A DNA stretch of 64,000 bases, from NCBI GenBank assembly GCA_002102555.1, contig MCFL01000115.1, forward strand, positions 1 to 64,000, in the 5' to 3' direction. Position numbers and translations under genes: made by a program. Source of the stretch: Catenaria anguillulae PL171. Lineage: Eukaryota; Blastocladiomycota; Blastocladiomycetes; Blastocladiales; Catenariaceae. Positions 1-11,893 of this stretch are shown piece by piece (the stretch's first letter is position 1; every line of letters starts with the position of its first letter). The notes under the pieces were generated by a model. That model was given only the letters and a program-made list of their open reading frames with translations. It made no database searches and had not been told where the DNA came from.

Positions 1-840
1 GCGGTTGTGGGGGAGGTGGGAACGGATCGAGCCGAGGGAAAGCATGTCGCGTTGGTGAATGCGAAATCGTTTGTTGTCCATGAGTGTGGGCAGGTGAACG
101 TGATACGGGCGATGTGGGAGAAGCGACGGTGGCACCTTTACCCTTGACGTAAACAACCGGCTTCAAAGTAAACGCAGGCGAGTGTGACTGATTGGACTGA
201 CATGGCACGGTATCGTCAGACGTTGGTGATTCGGGTATCGCTGGTGGAGGTATGAATGTAGGTCTGGCAGGATTCAGAGGAGCAGGCGTCTCTGACAATG
301 AACGGGAGGGCGACGGAGGGGCAAGCGACGCTCGACGTTGGCGAGGCATGGCTGATGAGTTTTGAGACCCAGCGCTTGAGGGAGACCCTGGGATCAGGTC
401 AGACAGGTCACCATTCTCTTGCGCCAACACGTTGCGTCGACGGCGGCGCGTCGACTCGAGGATGGATTTGGTTCTGACCGCTGGTGCTTTCCTACGACAA
501 CTGCGGGTCCGTCGCCACTCGCTTGAGAGCTTGCTTCATCTGGCTTTTCACTCCGTGTTCTACCGTTCCCACTGATTCCTCGCGCTTGTAAGGCCTGCAC
601 GATCCCCGCCTGTTGACTTGCTCGCCTGCTGGCAATTACCGACAGGGATAATGGCTTTGCTGATACAATGCTTGTAAATGACTCTGTTGGCTTGTTTTCA
701 GGCAACTTTGGGTCTGGAACATCCGCAAACCCAGAGTTGCGCAGAATGCGAGTAAGCTCGTCGGCGCGAACAGCGCGACGTGCCATGGGACCATGCGGGC
801 TCGCGTTGCGGTGAGGTGAAGATGGGTCAGGGTTGAGCAT
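1..840 (-). CDS. Partial unrecognised protein, frame change inside
   Basis: Minus-strand coding sequence that runs off the left edge of the window, so the C-terminus is missing. The first part (840 or 786 down to about 490) begins MARRAVRADELTRILRNSGF and is Ser/Arg-rich. From about 505 to 1 a different frame is open to the window edge. It reads RRRRRNVLAQENGDLSDLI, then a long Pro/Ser-rich low-complexity stretch. The two frames do not join through an intron with obvious GT-AG sites, so a small indel near 440-505 is the simplest reading; a short unrecognised intron is the alternative. I recognise no family. The basic cluster followed by an acidic or Ser/Pro-rich disordered tail would suit a nuclear or cytoskeletal regulatory protein, but that is only a guess. 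It is divergent from the Sho1-like gene. Confidence 0.45.
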
Positions 841-1356
841 GGATGAGAGTGGACGTTGCTTGATCTCGTCATGCGAATGGCGATTGCCAAGTTTCTGTCC
901 TCAGGGCAAATGGTCTGTGCGAGCTACCGTAACGCGACGTTGCATGTGAACCCGTGCACCTGCGCCTCAGCCACACGGTTGAATGATCTCATTTCGGTGA
1001 TGAAACCTGTACAGGCTTGAAACAGGCTTGAGACATCCAGACGGTCCCTTTGCTGAGACCTTGTGTTGCTCTTGCTCTTCGCCACCCCATTGACTTCAAG
1101 AGGAACGAGAACGAACGCCCTGCCCGAATGCAAGGGTGCCTCTCTCAACGCATGCACTTAACATTTACCAAGAAGTCAGACACAGACGAAACTGTTCACC
1201 TTGCTTTGCCGGCCTCCGCTCACATCGAAGACCAGGCATTTGTAGAGTATGCCCTCGCCATCCCCTCATGCATCAACGTCCGCCTTCTGTCTGCTGACCT
1301 CACAGACTGTCCCAAAAGTTCTGACAGGTTGAACCTCCGCCCAATCGACTCACACC

Positions 1357-2522
1357 ATGTCTTTCCTAAACCGACTGCGAGACACTGTCGGCCTGGGGGT
1401 CGCCATCCGACAACCAACAACAGTACAAGGCTGAGCAGCCCACTACTGGTCATCCCCATGCCCACCCTCAGCCGACCTATGCCATCACGGACGCCTTCTT
1501 TATCTCTCATCACAACCGCCGTCAACTTCATTGGCTGGTTCCTGTCCCTGGTGTGCATGTTTGCGATTGAATCCACCACCTCCCGTGGTTCTGCCATTGG
1601 CTGGGTGTCCGTCCTCTTCACCCCCGTGGTCATGGCGGCCGTTCTCCTGCTCGCTCGCCAAGGCAACTTGCACCCCGGCACCTACCGCTATGCCCTGGCC
1701 CAAGTGCTCGTTCTTTTGACTGCCCTGCAAGCCATCTTCACCGATAAGATTGTGATTGCCCGATTCCGGTGGTTCCACTACCTGTACATCTTTGCGGCGT
1801 GCCTGCAAATGGGCATCCAATCGCTGTGGGCCGTGTACCTCGGATGCGACGGAGACACGCTCGTGGTGCAATACTTGGAACGCTTTGACTCGTCACGCAT
1901 CAATGCCGAGCGCCGCGCCAAGCGCCGCACCATCATGTCCATCATGCAAGGTGGCATCCCGCAGTTGCCGTACGCGGCGCCCGTGTCGCCCATCATGATT
2001 CCCATGCCCAACCACGGCGCCGGCCAGCAGCCCGTGCCGCCCATGCCCGCCATGCCCGAGGCCGCAGGGTACGGGGGTGCGCCGCAGTATGCCACTTTGG
2101 ACAATGGGTCGCCCGTACCCAATGGCAAACAAGCGTATGAGCACCAGCAAGGCGCCATGAACCAGGTGGCGCCGGCCGCGTTGGAGGGGGCCGCTGGCGC
2201 TTCGGCGGCCGCGGCAGAGTCGCCCGTGCGGTTGTCTGAGGTGTCGACCAACGAGCCGCCCACGTTTAACTTTAAGGCAAAGGCGCTGTACCCTACACGG
2301 CGGATCCCAATGGTATGTCTTGTTCTTGGTCACTATCGTTCAATTGGAACAAGGTTTTCACCCCCACTTTTCTGTCCCGCAGATCCCACTGAGATCTCGT
2401 TCGAGATTGGCGAGGAGCTTGAGGTGGCTAACCCGCATGGTAACCGGTGGTGGCAAGCGCGCAAGAAGGACGGCACTGTTGGCATTGCGCCGAGCAATTA
2501 CTTGCAGCTCATCCAAGAGTAA
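1357..2522 (+). CDS. SHO1: Sho1-like osmosensor with SH3 domain (two small indels)
   Basis: Plasma-membrane osmosensor of the HOG MAP-kinase branch: four membrane segments and a cytoplasmic SH3 domain that recruits Pbs2 in yeast. The start [14 protein letters not shown] (1357) fits Sho1-size proteins. A 49-nt intron (1423-1471) is plausible. DAFFIS then [11 protein letters not shown] form the first membrane helix but lie in different frames, consistent with loss of one TC unit near 1505-1508. Further hydrophobic segments follow to about 1845, then a Pro/Met-rich linker. The SH3 starts at [10 protein letters not shown] (about 2265-2294) and continues after an intron (2313-2382) as [22 protein letters not shown] and [11 protein letters not shown]. 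The two halves join only if one C is added to the CCC run at 2291-2293. The indels are either assembly errors in simple repeats or real lesions. Family assignment is firm; functionality is not. Confidence 0.8.
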
Positions 2523-2835
2523 AAACGTGGCTGCCGTTCGATTGATGAGAGAGTGATTTCATAGACCTAACCAACGGCGAGGGGTGTGTGTATTGGTCGG
2601 ACATTTTAGCCTGGATGCTAATTTGATTTGCGAAAGAGGTGCCCCTTTTTGTCTCTTTTTTCTTTTTTCTTGCGGTTGTATCTTGCATGTGTTCCTCCCG
2701 TTTTTGTTCTTTCCTGGCCAGTTGCTACCCACCCTTGCCATTCCGGTCCCCTTTCGAATATGTTCTATTGCATTTTGCCACCAAACATAAACATACACAC
2801 ATACACATACACACGTTGTGACCTCGTAATACTAG

Positions 2836-4557
2836 TTACTTGCTGTTTTTCCTGATCCTCTCAATGTCGTCCTCGACCCTCTCCAAATTGCCCATGGCCT
2901 CCCTCCTCACGTCCACCATTCCGGCCTTCCTCGCCTCTGCCACGGCCTTTTTCAAATACTTGACCGCCCTTTCGCGATCGCCACGCATCTCCGCCACCTG
3001 GCCCAAGTTATTCAGTGCAATCGCACGACACTCTGTACACTCTGGCGCCGCCTTGCCCTCGGTCGCATCCCTGGCGCGAATCAGCCACTGGCGTGCGCCC
3101 GCCAACAGCTCGTCGCGGCGTTGCACGTCCGTGGCAGGCTGGTCTTGTGCGGCCGCAGCAAGATCCTCGGCAAGGTTGTTCATGACGGTGGCCCGGCGGC
3201 AGTACAGGTCCCTGGCATCACTGCCCGGCATGTACCCGAGCAATGCGCGGCGCAACGTCGCGGCGTATTCGCGGGCGTTCTGCTGCGAGTAATAAGCGGC
3301 CATATCTTCAAGCAGCGACACGAGCTGGTCGGTGCCTTGATGCGCAGCCGAGTCGGATGAGGACGTTGCAGGCGCGGCAATGGTGACTTGCGGGACTTGC
3401 ATGCGGAGCAGCGCACCAAGATGTGCATCCACGGCCTTGCGCGCGCGTGCCTCGTCCGGCACACTTGAGAGCCGTGTGGCGAGCAGCATGGTTGCCAGTG
3501 CCATGGAATAGTACGCGTCCACCGACACCTTGGGCAGAGTTTCCTCCGTGGCGCCCGGCGCAACGCGCTTGGCGCTGTCGGGATTGGCCGCCGCATACGC
3601 CTTTGCCCTGGCCATGTACGCCAACACGCCCGCCACACGTTCGAGTTTGGCCTGGCCATCGGGCGTGGCCCACTCCACGGCACGTTTGCGGTGATTGTTG
3701 CGCTCGTCCTTGTCGGCGTACCACCCCAAAAGGCGTTCGAGGCCCAAATGGTACCAGCGGAGCGCAGGCACGGGCGCGTCTTGATCGGCATAAAAGCGTG
3801 CGAGTTGCAGGGCAATACCTGCTTCGAGATCGAGCGCGCCGAGGGCGCGTGCAGCGTCCCAGGCCGTCAGGTAGCTTGCCTCGGCCTTTGCCGGGTCCGG
3901 AACGACAACATGGTACACAAGCGCAGATCGGAGCGGGGACCGGATCGACGATGGGTAGATGAAAAGGTTCTGGATGCGTGCCCAGAGGGTGGAGGACGAC
4001 AGGGCAGCGAGGTTGAAGAGTTTGGATTCGCGGGCGGCCGTGTCGTCACGGTCCGAGGAGACGCCAAAGACGTCAAGCCCTGTGGTGGCGGCGGGTTGCG
4101 GTTGGGTCGGGTCGAGCTTGACCGAGGATTGGTGCTTGACGTAGTAGATGGAGCCAGAGATGAGGGCGGCAGAGAGGAGGTAGATTGGGATAGACCCTGA
4201 GAAAGTAGGAAGTAAAGTGATCTGTCAGATGAAGATGAAGATGAAGATGAAGATGAAAACAAAGAGCAACGAGAAGGAGGTGCTGGCTGACACAGTACAA
4301 GGATTGTCTTCCGAGACGTAGGCCTGCTCTTGCTGTTGTTGCTGCTGCCCCTGGGAGTGGATGGGCGTGGAAGTGGAAGTGGAAGTGGAAGTGGAATGGG
4401 GGTTGTGTTGTTGAATGGACCAAGCGGGGGCCTGATCCAAGTCGACTTTGGGCGGGCGAGGGGTTGTTGTAGAAGTCGAAGTGGACAGAAGGGCCTTGGA
4501 GTGGATCATGAGGCCTTTGGCAACTTGAAGGCGGCGAATGGCAGCAGTGGACAGCAT
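2836..4557 (-). CDS. Mitochondrial inner-membrane TPR protein, Mgr3-like
   Basis: Two exons, 4557-4299 and 4196-2836, give 539 aa; the 102-nt intron begins GTACTG and ends CTCAG. The N-terminus (MLSTAAIRRLQVAKGL) looks like a mitochondrial presequence. It is followed by a Ser-Thr dipeptide repeat and a Gln run. Exon 2 opens with a single membrane helix (IPIYLLSAALISGSIYYV, about residues 88-105). The C-terminal third carries TPR-type helices with paired Cys (CTECRAIALNNLGQVAEM) and ends with a basic coiled segment. This order (presequence, one TM, C-terminal TPRs with ECxxC..ALNNLG) is that of fungal Mgr3, which delivers substrates to the inner-membrane i-AAA protease. I infer the same role. 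It could be another TPR protein of the same fungal family. The intron contains a GATGAA microsatellite at about 4226-4257. Confidence 0.65.
4226..4257 (+). repeat. GATGAA microsatellite inside an intron
   Basis: About five tandem copies of a 6-bp GATGAA unit lie wholly inside the intron of the Mgr3-like gene. A second simple repeat, GGAAGT at about 4367-4396, is in exon 1 and encodes its Ser-Thr dipeptides. Confidence 0.8.
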
Positions 4558-6800
4558 GGTTGCATTAACTTTGCATCAATTCATTCAATATTCACATGGA
4601 CCAGGGTGGGATTTATTTCTCGTTATCGTTACTTATAATGTAATACTAGCGCGACCCGCCGGCGTTGCCCGGCCACAGTCAGCTTGAAAGATCGGGGTGA
4701 AGGTGACTGTTCCAACGTGGCCGTCTCCGACTCGAGTCAGTCAAGGAGCACCCCAACGGATTTCCAGACAGATTGATGCTCCATTGCAAGTGAAAGTTGT
4801 ACATTGACAGACACCGCATTGGCAAGGATGGTAAATTAGTCCCACAGCAAGAAACACATGAATGGAAGTGGAACAGATATTGGCAGATACATGGACAACG
4901 AAACCAACATCAATCCGCATACTTCCACAACCGTCTTGTCACCCATTCATGCCTGCGACCGATAAACAGGCTCACCACCTGCTCTTGCGTCGACCCTGCA
5001 AACTCTCTTGTACCACCAACGTATTCCTCTGAAAACTGGCCAACACTCATCCAGCACGCTCATCACACATTCCAGTTACCGAACAGCAGCGCCTGACCCA
5101 ACGCATCCCGCGTGTCCTACTGGTCCCAATGATTCCGCGCCCGTGTCACCCACCAACTGGCGTTGCGTATCCAGTGCATCCCAGTGCGACCCAACCATCC
5201 CACGTATCGCGCGGATCGCGCAAGCATTCCCTTATTCAAGCACGACCCGTGCAGCCCGTACAACCCGTGGTCCGTGTATTGACCGCCTCGCAGGCATGAG
5301 CAAATCCTTGACCAATCGGAATCGTCGTCCTTGACGGAAGTGAGTAAATGCTTTGCCGCTCAGGCGCCCGACCAAATCATACCGTCAATGAGTGCCGTCC
5401 CACGCATCCATTACATTGCCAACGTATCCTTGCCCGCGTCAATACGCATACCAACACGGCGTGCACAGACACGCGACCCACACATTTCCCGTCACTTTTC
5501 GTCACATCTCAACGAAGAAAACCGCGTCGTAGACGTGTGAAAGCGTGCCTGCAACTCCCCGGTCGATCCAACAGTGGCCGACAACAGGAACAGACACGAC
5601 TGGTCGCTTGTGGACGGTGGGCGAGACGGATAACGCAAGTCCGAGGATCGAATCGAGACTGGAAGCGCCAACTGAGGCGTTGACTCGGGCTTCAGCGTGG
5701 TGGAAAGCAGGGCCGAGAAACCAACCGAGGACGCATGCTGGCCAGCCGTCGAAGCGATGCGGGGCGCCGCCGAATCGGGATCAAAGGGAGGGAGAATAGT
5801 TCATGGCAGGTAGGAAAATCGTTGGTGTCGGCCGCTGAAGCGAGTGAGCGGGGGGGGGGGGCGGTGGCGGCGCCCGGCGTTGGGGGCGTCGGCTGGCGGT
5901 GATCGATGCGCAGTGCCCGGCCGGTTTGGACGCAGAGGTAACCGCAACGTCAACGGATCATGATCGAATGGAGTGCGCATCTCAGTTCATTGGCAACATG
6001 CGCAAAAGAAGAGCAAGCCAAGAGATGCAGAGGTTTGAATGGGATCAGCGTGAATGAGAAGCAACAATGAGAAGGCTCGCCGATTTCTTCCAAAGCAAAG
6101 AGTGAGTGAAGAGGTGATGCAATCCGTGATGCAAACATCAGCTGCTTCAGTTGGATGGATCTGCGATGATAAATTCATTTAAATCACCAATGTATGCGCA
6201 ATTAATGAGGTGATTAATCAGCATTGAGGGGATCGACACGAATCCGCGCTTCTGATTGGTTGGAAGTCAGGGGATCGACGCGAATCCGCGCTTCTGATTG
6301 GCTGGAGGCGATCGACCCTTGTCGCCTTAATGATGAGATTTCACGTTATGTCATGTTCACGCTTTATGCATAAATACAGTACTTCCTTCTCTGAGTCCAC
6401 GGTCGGCAGATCGGCGGATCGGCGGATCGGCAGACCGTTTCCTAAAGTGTTGCCATGTCGTGTTCTGTCCGCACTTGTGATGTGGAATAAATATGAATAT
6501 TGATAACATATACAGTATCATTATGTCTGCGTCACATTGTATAGGTATATATAACTGCAAGCACACAATAACACTCGGCAAGCACTCAGGCTCGATGAAC
6601 GCTTGACCCACATCTGCAGCTGTCTCTGTGCCAATCCCGCCCACCACTGGCAATTCCACCAATTCATGCCCCACCTTCTTGGTTTGGCGGTGACCTCACA
6701 TCATGGCCCATACAAGTCTCATTGATATCGACTCGGACACTCCCTCCCACATTCACTTCCACAACCCTCGACATTCCTCCTCCTAATTCGTCGCTTCAAC
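4558..6800. other. Intergenic region, no gene seen
   Basis: The open frames here are short and overlap on both strands without protein-like composition. The stretch holds a 12-G tract (5850-5861), a two-copy 42-bp tandem repeat (6227-6306), short GGATCGGC repeats (about 6402-6434) and AT-richer sequence from 5950 to 6560. The last 100 bases should contain the promoter of the permease-like gene. Confidence 0.5.
6227..6306. repeat. Two-copy 42-bp tandem repeat
   Basis: A 38-base unit beginning AGGGGATCGAC and containing CCGCGCTTCTGATTGG occurs at 6227-6264 and again at 6269-6306, differing at two positions, with a short spacer. It contains the pentamer ATTGG (inverted CCAAT), so it could be a duplicated upstream element, but nothing shows a function. 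Confidence 0.85.
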
Positions 6801-8671
6801 ATGGTCCGCGCCGCCACGGCCCTGGCCGACTCGTCGCCCTCCACCTACCTCGAAAAACGGAAGCTCGCCCCGCCCTTTGTCGGCCCTCTGCAGCTCGCCG
6901 GCTTTATCATTGGCATTGTCATTTCCGGCGCCTTCACCGGTTGGAACACGGGCCTATCCTTTGGCTTCATCAACATGGCCGTCGCCGTGGGCCTCGCCAC
7001 CGTCATGTACCTCACCCTGGTCCTCTCCGTGTGCGAAATGTGCTCGGCCTTGCCTTTTGCGTCCGGTCCGGCCTCGTACGCTCAGGCAGCCCTCAACTCG
7101 GGCTCTGCGCACTCACAGGTGGAGTCTATGCGACAAGCTACACACTCCTGTCAGCCACGGTTTCTTCTCGCTCGGCAACTTCATCACTGCCGCTCTCCCA
7201 CAAGAACTCAGGCCATCCCTTCTGTCGTGTACTGGATCCCGCTGGCCGCACTTGTCTTGGCCCTCAACTCTCGCCACGCCTCTTGTTCCGCGCCGCCATT
7301 GTTCTCTCCTTCTACTCTTGCCTGCTTCTGCTCGCCTACCTCACCCTCGCCTTCATCATCTTGCCCACAAAGCGCAACACGCCGCCCAACCCAATCGATG
7401 GCCGCACAGACCTATACTACAATGACGGCCAAGGACGCGCGTCCATTGATACATCCCAGTTGTCTGTGCGTGGCGTCATTGCAGCATTTCCATTTGCTTG
7501 CTGGCTCTATGTTGGCATTGAATCGTTTCCAACAGCGTCCGAGGAGGCAAGAAAGATCTTTCGCACCGCGCCGACCGCAGGGTTGTATGCCACCTTCTTC
7601 TTGGCGTTTTTCGCAGTGACACTCCTTACGACGGCACCTCAGCTCGGCGGTAGCCAGATTGTCAGCGGGGTGGTTTCGGCAGGTGCTGCCAGCATGCAAC
7701 ATCTGGTCACTGCAAATGGCACAAGTGTCGCAGTCGCAAATGCAACGGCGCCGCATGTCACCCTTGCGGATTTCTCACACTCGAATCACCCGCTGCTCGA
7801 CAATGTCCTCAACTTGGTGTGTTCGCGCTACCAAAGTCCACTCCCAACCTGGTGCCAACCATCCCCATCCCCGTTAACGCCCTCGTCGACCGACTTTTTC
7901 CACAAGGGCCATCCACTCATCACGATGCTTGTCCTCCTCACACTCCTGCCGCCGCTTTTCCTTTCACTCATCACGGCACGTATGCAGCCGCACGCCACAT
8001 CTATACCTTATCACGAGCAGGCGTCCTTCCACGCGCATCTCGAAAACCTCGCCGCACGGCGCGCCAAACTACTCGACTCTCATCACACTTGCCGCAGGCA
8101 TGGGCGTTGCGGCTATCATCAAGCTGCTCAGCAAATCCAACATGGGCGGCCGATTGTTTGCAACGATTGCCTCGTCGGGCCGTTTGGCAGCACGGGCGCG
8201 GGTGGGGTAGTGGCCACGGCACCGGGCCATGAGGATGGCGTCGGGGGCTTCTTTTGCCCGACGGGTGACGCAGAAACGTCCTTGGCCATTTTGCAAGTGT
8301 CTGCATGGCTCGCTTGCGTGTCGTATGTGCTCGAGTTTGCGTCTTACATCTTGTTGTATGTGCGCGTGGCGCAGCTGCCCAGGCCCTTTGTCTCGCCGCT
8401 GGGTGTGGGTGGGGCGGCGGCAGGACTCGTGTTGGCGTTGGCCTTGGGGGTCGTTGGTCCCATGTTTGTGGATCCCTTCTTTTATGGAATCTTGCTTGCG
8501 TGCGTCGGCGTGTGGGGCGTGGGCGCGGTCGTGTATTGGGTGTGGATTGCAAAGGCGAGGATGGCGGATTCACCCGAAAAGATCTTTGTGCGGTATGTAC
8601 AGACGCCTCGTTCATAACGTTCTCGTTTCGAACGAGCGACCAACTTATCGGTATCCCGGGCTCTACTTACA
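6801..8671 (+). CDS. APC-superfamily permease, ethanolamine-permease type, frame-disrupted
   Basis: Polytopic amino-acid/ethanolamine transporter. The start MVRAATALADSSPSTYLEKRKL leads to the first helices (FIIGIVISGAFTGWNTGL, then VMYLTLVLSVCEMCSALPFA), which match APC permeases: the substrate-binding GxxxxxGW segment and a SLAELSTALP-like helix. Later diagnostics are FPFACWLYVGIESFPTASEEA, HGTYAAARHIYTLSRAGVLPR and the final helices near 8290-8560. These pieces lie in different frames. I see about four frame changes between 7100 and 7290 and at least three between 7975 and 8250. The peptide sequence stays family-like across each break, so indel-type assembly errors are as likely as a young pseudogene. 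After EKIFVR an intron (8594-8671, GTATGT to TTACAG) is likely and coding continues downstream. Confidence 0.7.
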
Positions 8672-9589
8672 GGTTACAAATCCAGCAACTTTACGGCCGT
8701 CGCGTGCCCGGCCCAGTCCGCTCGCACCCTCCAAGCGATAGTGGCCACGCCCCAGACGCGAACGGCGACAACCTGGCCCCGACCGGCGCCTGGACGGCTC
8801 GGACCGCGGCCGCGACTCTGGGACACGCACTGTGCTCCTTAGCCCGCACGCCCACTCGGTCACCCAGCGCCTTGCTGGCGCTCACCCTCACCGGCATCGC
8901 CACGAGGGGCCGCGCGCCGCCTCGTCATCATCAGGGGTCGCAAGGCACTCTTCGCGTGCACGATCATTCGATGCCGACACTTGCCGTGCACTCGCTTGCG
9001 GGCACGCCAATGTCGCCGCCGTCGCCCATGTGCATTCCACCAGCGTTCCCGTGTTTCACATGCCGCCGCCGCCCGCGTCGCCTGCGCCAACAGGCGTGAC
9101 GCCTGCAGCCAATTCGCCGGGCCACGATCGGTGGGACTGGTCGTCACACGCAGGCTCCCGGCATTGCTGCGTTACGGGTCGGCGTTCGCATATCGACCTG
9201 CGGCAACCAGCGAAGTGCGCACCGTGGATACGCTTTCAGCAAGTGGAACGCTCATGGATCACACGTCGACGCTGCCGCTACGACGGGAGTGGACTGCAAG
9301 ACATGTGGATGAAGTGACCGTGACTGTGTCGCAGGCAAGCGACGTGAGCCATGACGACCAATGCGATAGCGAGCACAGAGCAGCCGCGCCCGTGCGTGCG
9401 GCAACGTATCCGGATCCTAGATTTGATGTTGCTTCACCTGCCATCAAGAGGTTGACGGCGTCGTCCGAGGCCATGTTGACGCGCGATTCGGGCGTAACAG
9501 ATGTGTCAAATGGGCGGCCGTTATCAATGGGAACTGGGCCGCCTGCGCCGGCAGCGGAGGGAGCGGCGGACGGACGGCCCAATGACTAG
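8672..9589 (+). CDS. Probable C-terminal tail of the permease gene, frame-disrupted
   Basis: After the likely intron at 8594-8671 the sequence keeps coding-like, GC-rich composition in successive frames. The last about 330 bases read as a clean Ser/Ala/Thr-rich peptide containing MDHTSTLPLRREWTARHVDE and ending AAEGAADGRPND, with a stop at 9587-9589. I interpret this as the long cytoplasmic C-terminal tail of the permease, broken by at least two indels. It could instead be a separate small gene. No domain is recognisable. Confidence 0.35.
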
Positions 9590-9811
9590 ACTTGTTACTG
9601 TTGCTTGACATTTAGCGCGTGTCCTCTTTCTTTAGACTCATTTCTGTCACTTTTTTTTGTCCTCCTCCCAGTATTTATCCTCATTCGAATCACATCATAC
9701 CCTATCTTCATCCGTGCTCCACAAAACTCTCATGGGTTTTCGCACTTCCAATGTACATACATGCCAATGACAGAGAAACAGGATGAAGCCGATGGATCGC
9801 CTTGATCCCCC

Positions 9812-10545
9812 TCAATACAACTTGCTAAACGGTCCACCCGGCAACCGCCTCAAGACCTTCCCGCGCTGCTCGGGGCTCATGTTATAAAACGCCTGCATGA
9901 CCGGCACGCCCGTGCGATCCCTGACCGCCCCGATCCTATACCCCGCCACACCCCAAATGCCGCTCCAGGTATGCTTGCGACCATGAACCCAACAACCATG
10001 CCCGACAAGAGTCCGGCCATGGACCACGTGGACCCGGCCGTGCCAGGAAGCGCGTCAATACCAGCTTCTTTGGCCATGGCTTCCATTTCGGCGGCAATCA
10101 GCGTTCAAAGACCTTGTCGAACATGTGCGTGACGAGTGGATTGACGCCAAGGTATGCCTGGAGTGCTGATTCGAGGGCAGAGTACTCTGCGCCCTCTGCA
10201 CTTCGAACCAACAGGTTGTCCATGTCCGCGTCCATTTCACTTTCGGTGCTTTGTCTGCATCGTTCGCAGCTGCACGTGCACGTTGCTCGGCCATGGCCGC
10301 GTCGTACGCCGCGCGCCGGTCCGGGTCGGATAGAATAAAGTATGCTTGGTTCAGGGCGTGAATGCAGTGCGGATGGCCGCCGAGGATTGGCGCGAAGTGT
10401 TGCGCATGTGGGTGTAGAAATCGGGTGCGCGTGTAGAGCTTCATACTTGTAAGATTCAAGGAGCTTGTCCTGGTCGGCGGTAGGCGGGCGTGTAGGATCT
10501 TGTACAGGTCCGGGAGGGTTTGGGGCGCTTGGACACAGATGTCAT
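9812..10545 (-). pseudogene. J-protein paralogue 1, frame-disrupted
   Basis: Remnant of the same J-domain protein as the intact gene at 12503-13165. Recognisable pieces are LPDLYKIL, LNQAYFILSDPDRRAAYDAA, LGVNPLVTHMFDKVFE, AGSTWSMAGLLSGMVVGF and AVRDRTGVPVMQAFYNMSPE, ending near SKLY with a stop at 9812-9814. They lie in at least three frames. A base is missing after KVFER, where a TGA results, and there is another shift in the glycine-rich membrane segment. The J-domain HPD region is scrambled across frames. The similarity to copy 2 is high, so the decay is recent or is partly assembly error. Confidence 0.7.
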
Positions 10546-11018
10546 ATTGCGTTGACTTGAGTTGAATGGGTCGAACTGAAAATCTGCTCTTGGGGCGACA
10601 ATGATCCATTTTGCTCGTCTGTGCTCGAAAGTGGATATGGATCTGTGTCGCAGTCTCTTTCAAACCGTCTATCAAGTCCAACATGCTTCGCCCTTCGCCG
10701 CCACGACCTGGCTCCCAACACCATAGCCCTCAAGACAACCAATCCGGCCATACTCGCCACACGATCCACGTCCACTGCCTCGCCTCGGCCCGATGCTTGA
10801 GCTCATATAATACCTCGCCGGCGTATCCACAATCGGCGTGAGGGCCGTCTTGACATCGATCGCTTTCCCCTTGCCGGCGCAGTTGCCGGCAACACTTTCC
10901 CTCGGCTGTCGCTTGGGAATAGGTGTCATTGCACTGATTATGAAGAGTACGGCGTTCTTCTGTCCACACATGGGCTTCTCACAACAAGAACGATCCGGTT
11001 GATGTTCTTCAAACATTG

Positions 11019-11035
11019 AAAAAAAAAAAAAAAAA
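11019..11035 (+). repeat. 17-base A tract
   Basis: A run of 17 adenines between J-protein copies 1 and 2. It could be the tail of a short retroposed sequence on the plus strand or a simple slippage tract; no target duplication was found around it. Confidence 0.9.
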
Positions 11036-11082
11036 GTTGGACGAGGGACTCCAACATCTCTACTACCATGACCTGCCCAGCA

Positions 11083-11848
11083 CTACCCACTCTTCCCACC
11101 ATCGGGCTGATCGCTGGCAACTGGCTTGGCCTGATCACGTTGATACAGCTTGTCCAAAGAACGGCCTGCCACACGCCGCAGCACTGCTCCCCGTTGCTCT
11201 GGGCTCATGTTGTAGAATGCCTGCATCACTGGCACGCCTGTGCGATCTCTCACCATCCCGATCTTGAGTCCGGCAACCCCACCGAATGCGGCGCCAGGAA
11301 TGCTTGCTACCATGAACCCAAAACACACCCGACACAAGTCCGGCCGCGGACCACGTGGACCCGGCCGTGCCAGGAAGTACGTCGACGCCTGCTTCTTTGG
11401 CCATGGCTTCCATTTCGGCCGCAATGATGGTTCAAGACCTCATCGAAAATGTGCGTAACAATTGGATTCACACCAAAGTATACCTGAACCGCATTTGGAG
11501 CGTGGATAAGATCGATGGGGAGGAGCGGTCAGAGTCCGCATGGACGGGCGATGCACATACGGCGAAGCGGTCGACAGCCTCAATGCGCTTGCGCTGCCAG
11601 GCCAATTCCTCGTCGTACACCGCTCGCCGGTGCGGGTCAGAGAGCGTAAAGTATGCTTGATTCAGTAGCGCGAAATGTGCGCGGGCAGACTCGATGGATT
11701 GCTTTGACGCGTCGCACATCAAGTCTGGGTGCGACCGGAGGGCATGGCGCATGTACGATTGACGAATTCTGTCCGAGTCGGCAGTTGGTGGGACGTCCAG
11801 GACCTTGTACAAGTCCGGGAGACGTTGCTGTCTGGATAAAGGGACCAT
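11083..11848 (-). pseudogene. J-protein paralogue 2, frame-disrupted
   Basis: Second copy of the array. The J domain is intact from MVPLSRQQRLPDLYKVL (start 11848) through RSHPDLMCD to LNQAYFTLSDPHRRAVYDEE, with the HPD motif present. Then AVQVYFGVNPIVTHIFDEV is followed by a frame change near 11440. Another change near 11330 falls inside the glycine-rich helix (STWSAAGLVSGVF, then GFMVASIPGAAFGGVAG). The C-terminus RDRTGVPVMQAFYNMSPEQRG is clean, with a stop at 11083-11085. The two changes lie at almost the same places as in copy 1. The gene is therefore either inactive or wrongly assembled. Confidence 0.75.
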
Positions 11849-11893
11849 TGCGTTGACTTGAGCGATACTTACCCTGTGTCGATGCAGGAGCAT

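Noticed and set aside
10690-11016. Fourth J-protein copy between copies 1 and 2
   Set aside because: The translated pieces here show no HPD, RDRTG or NMSPEQ motif in any frame.
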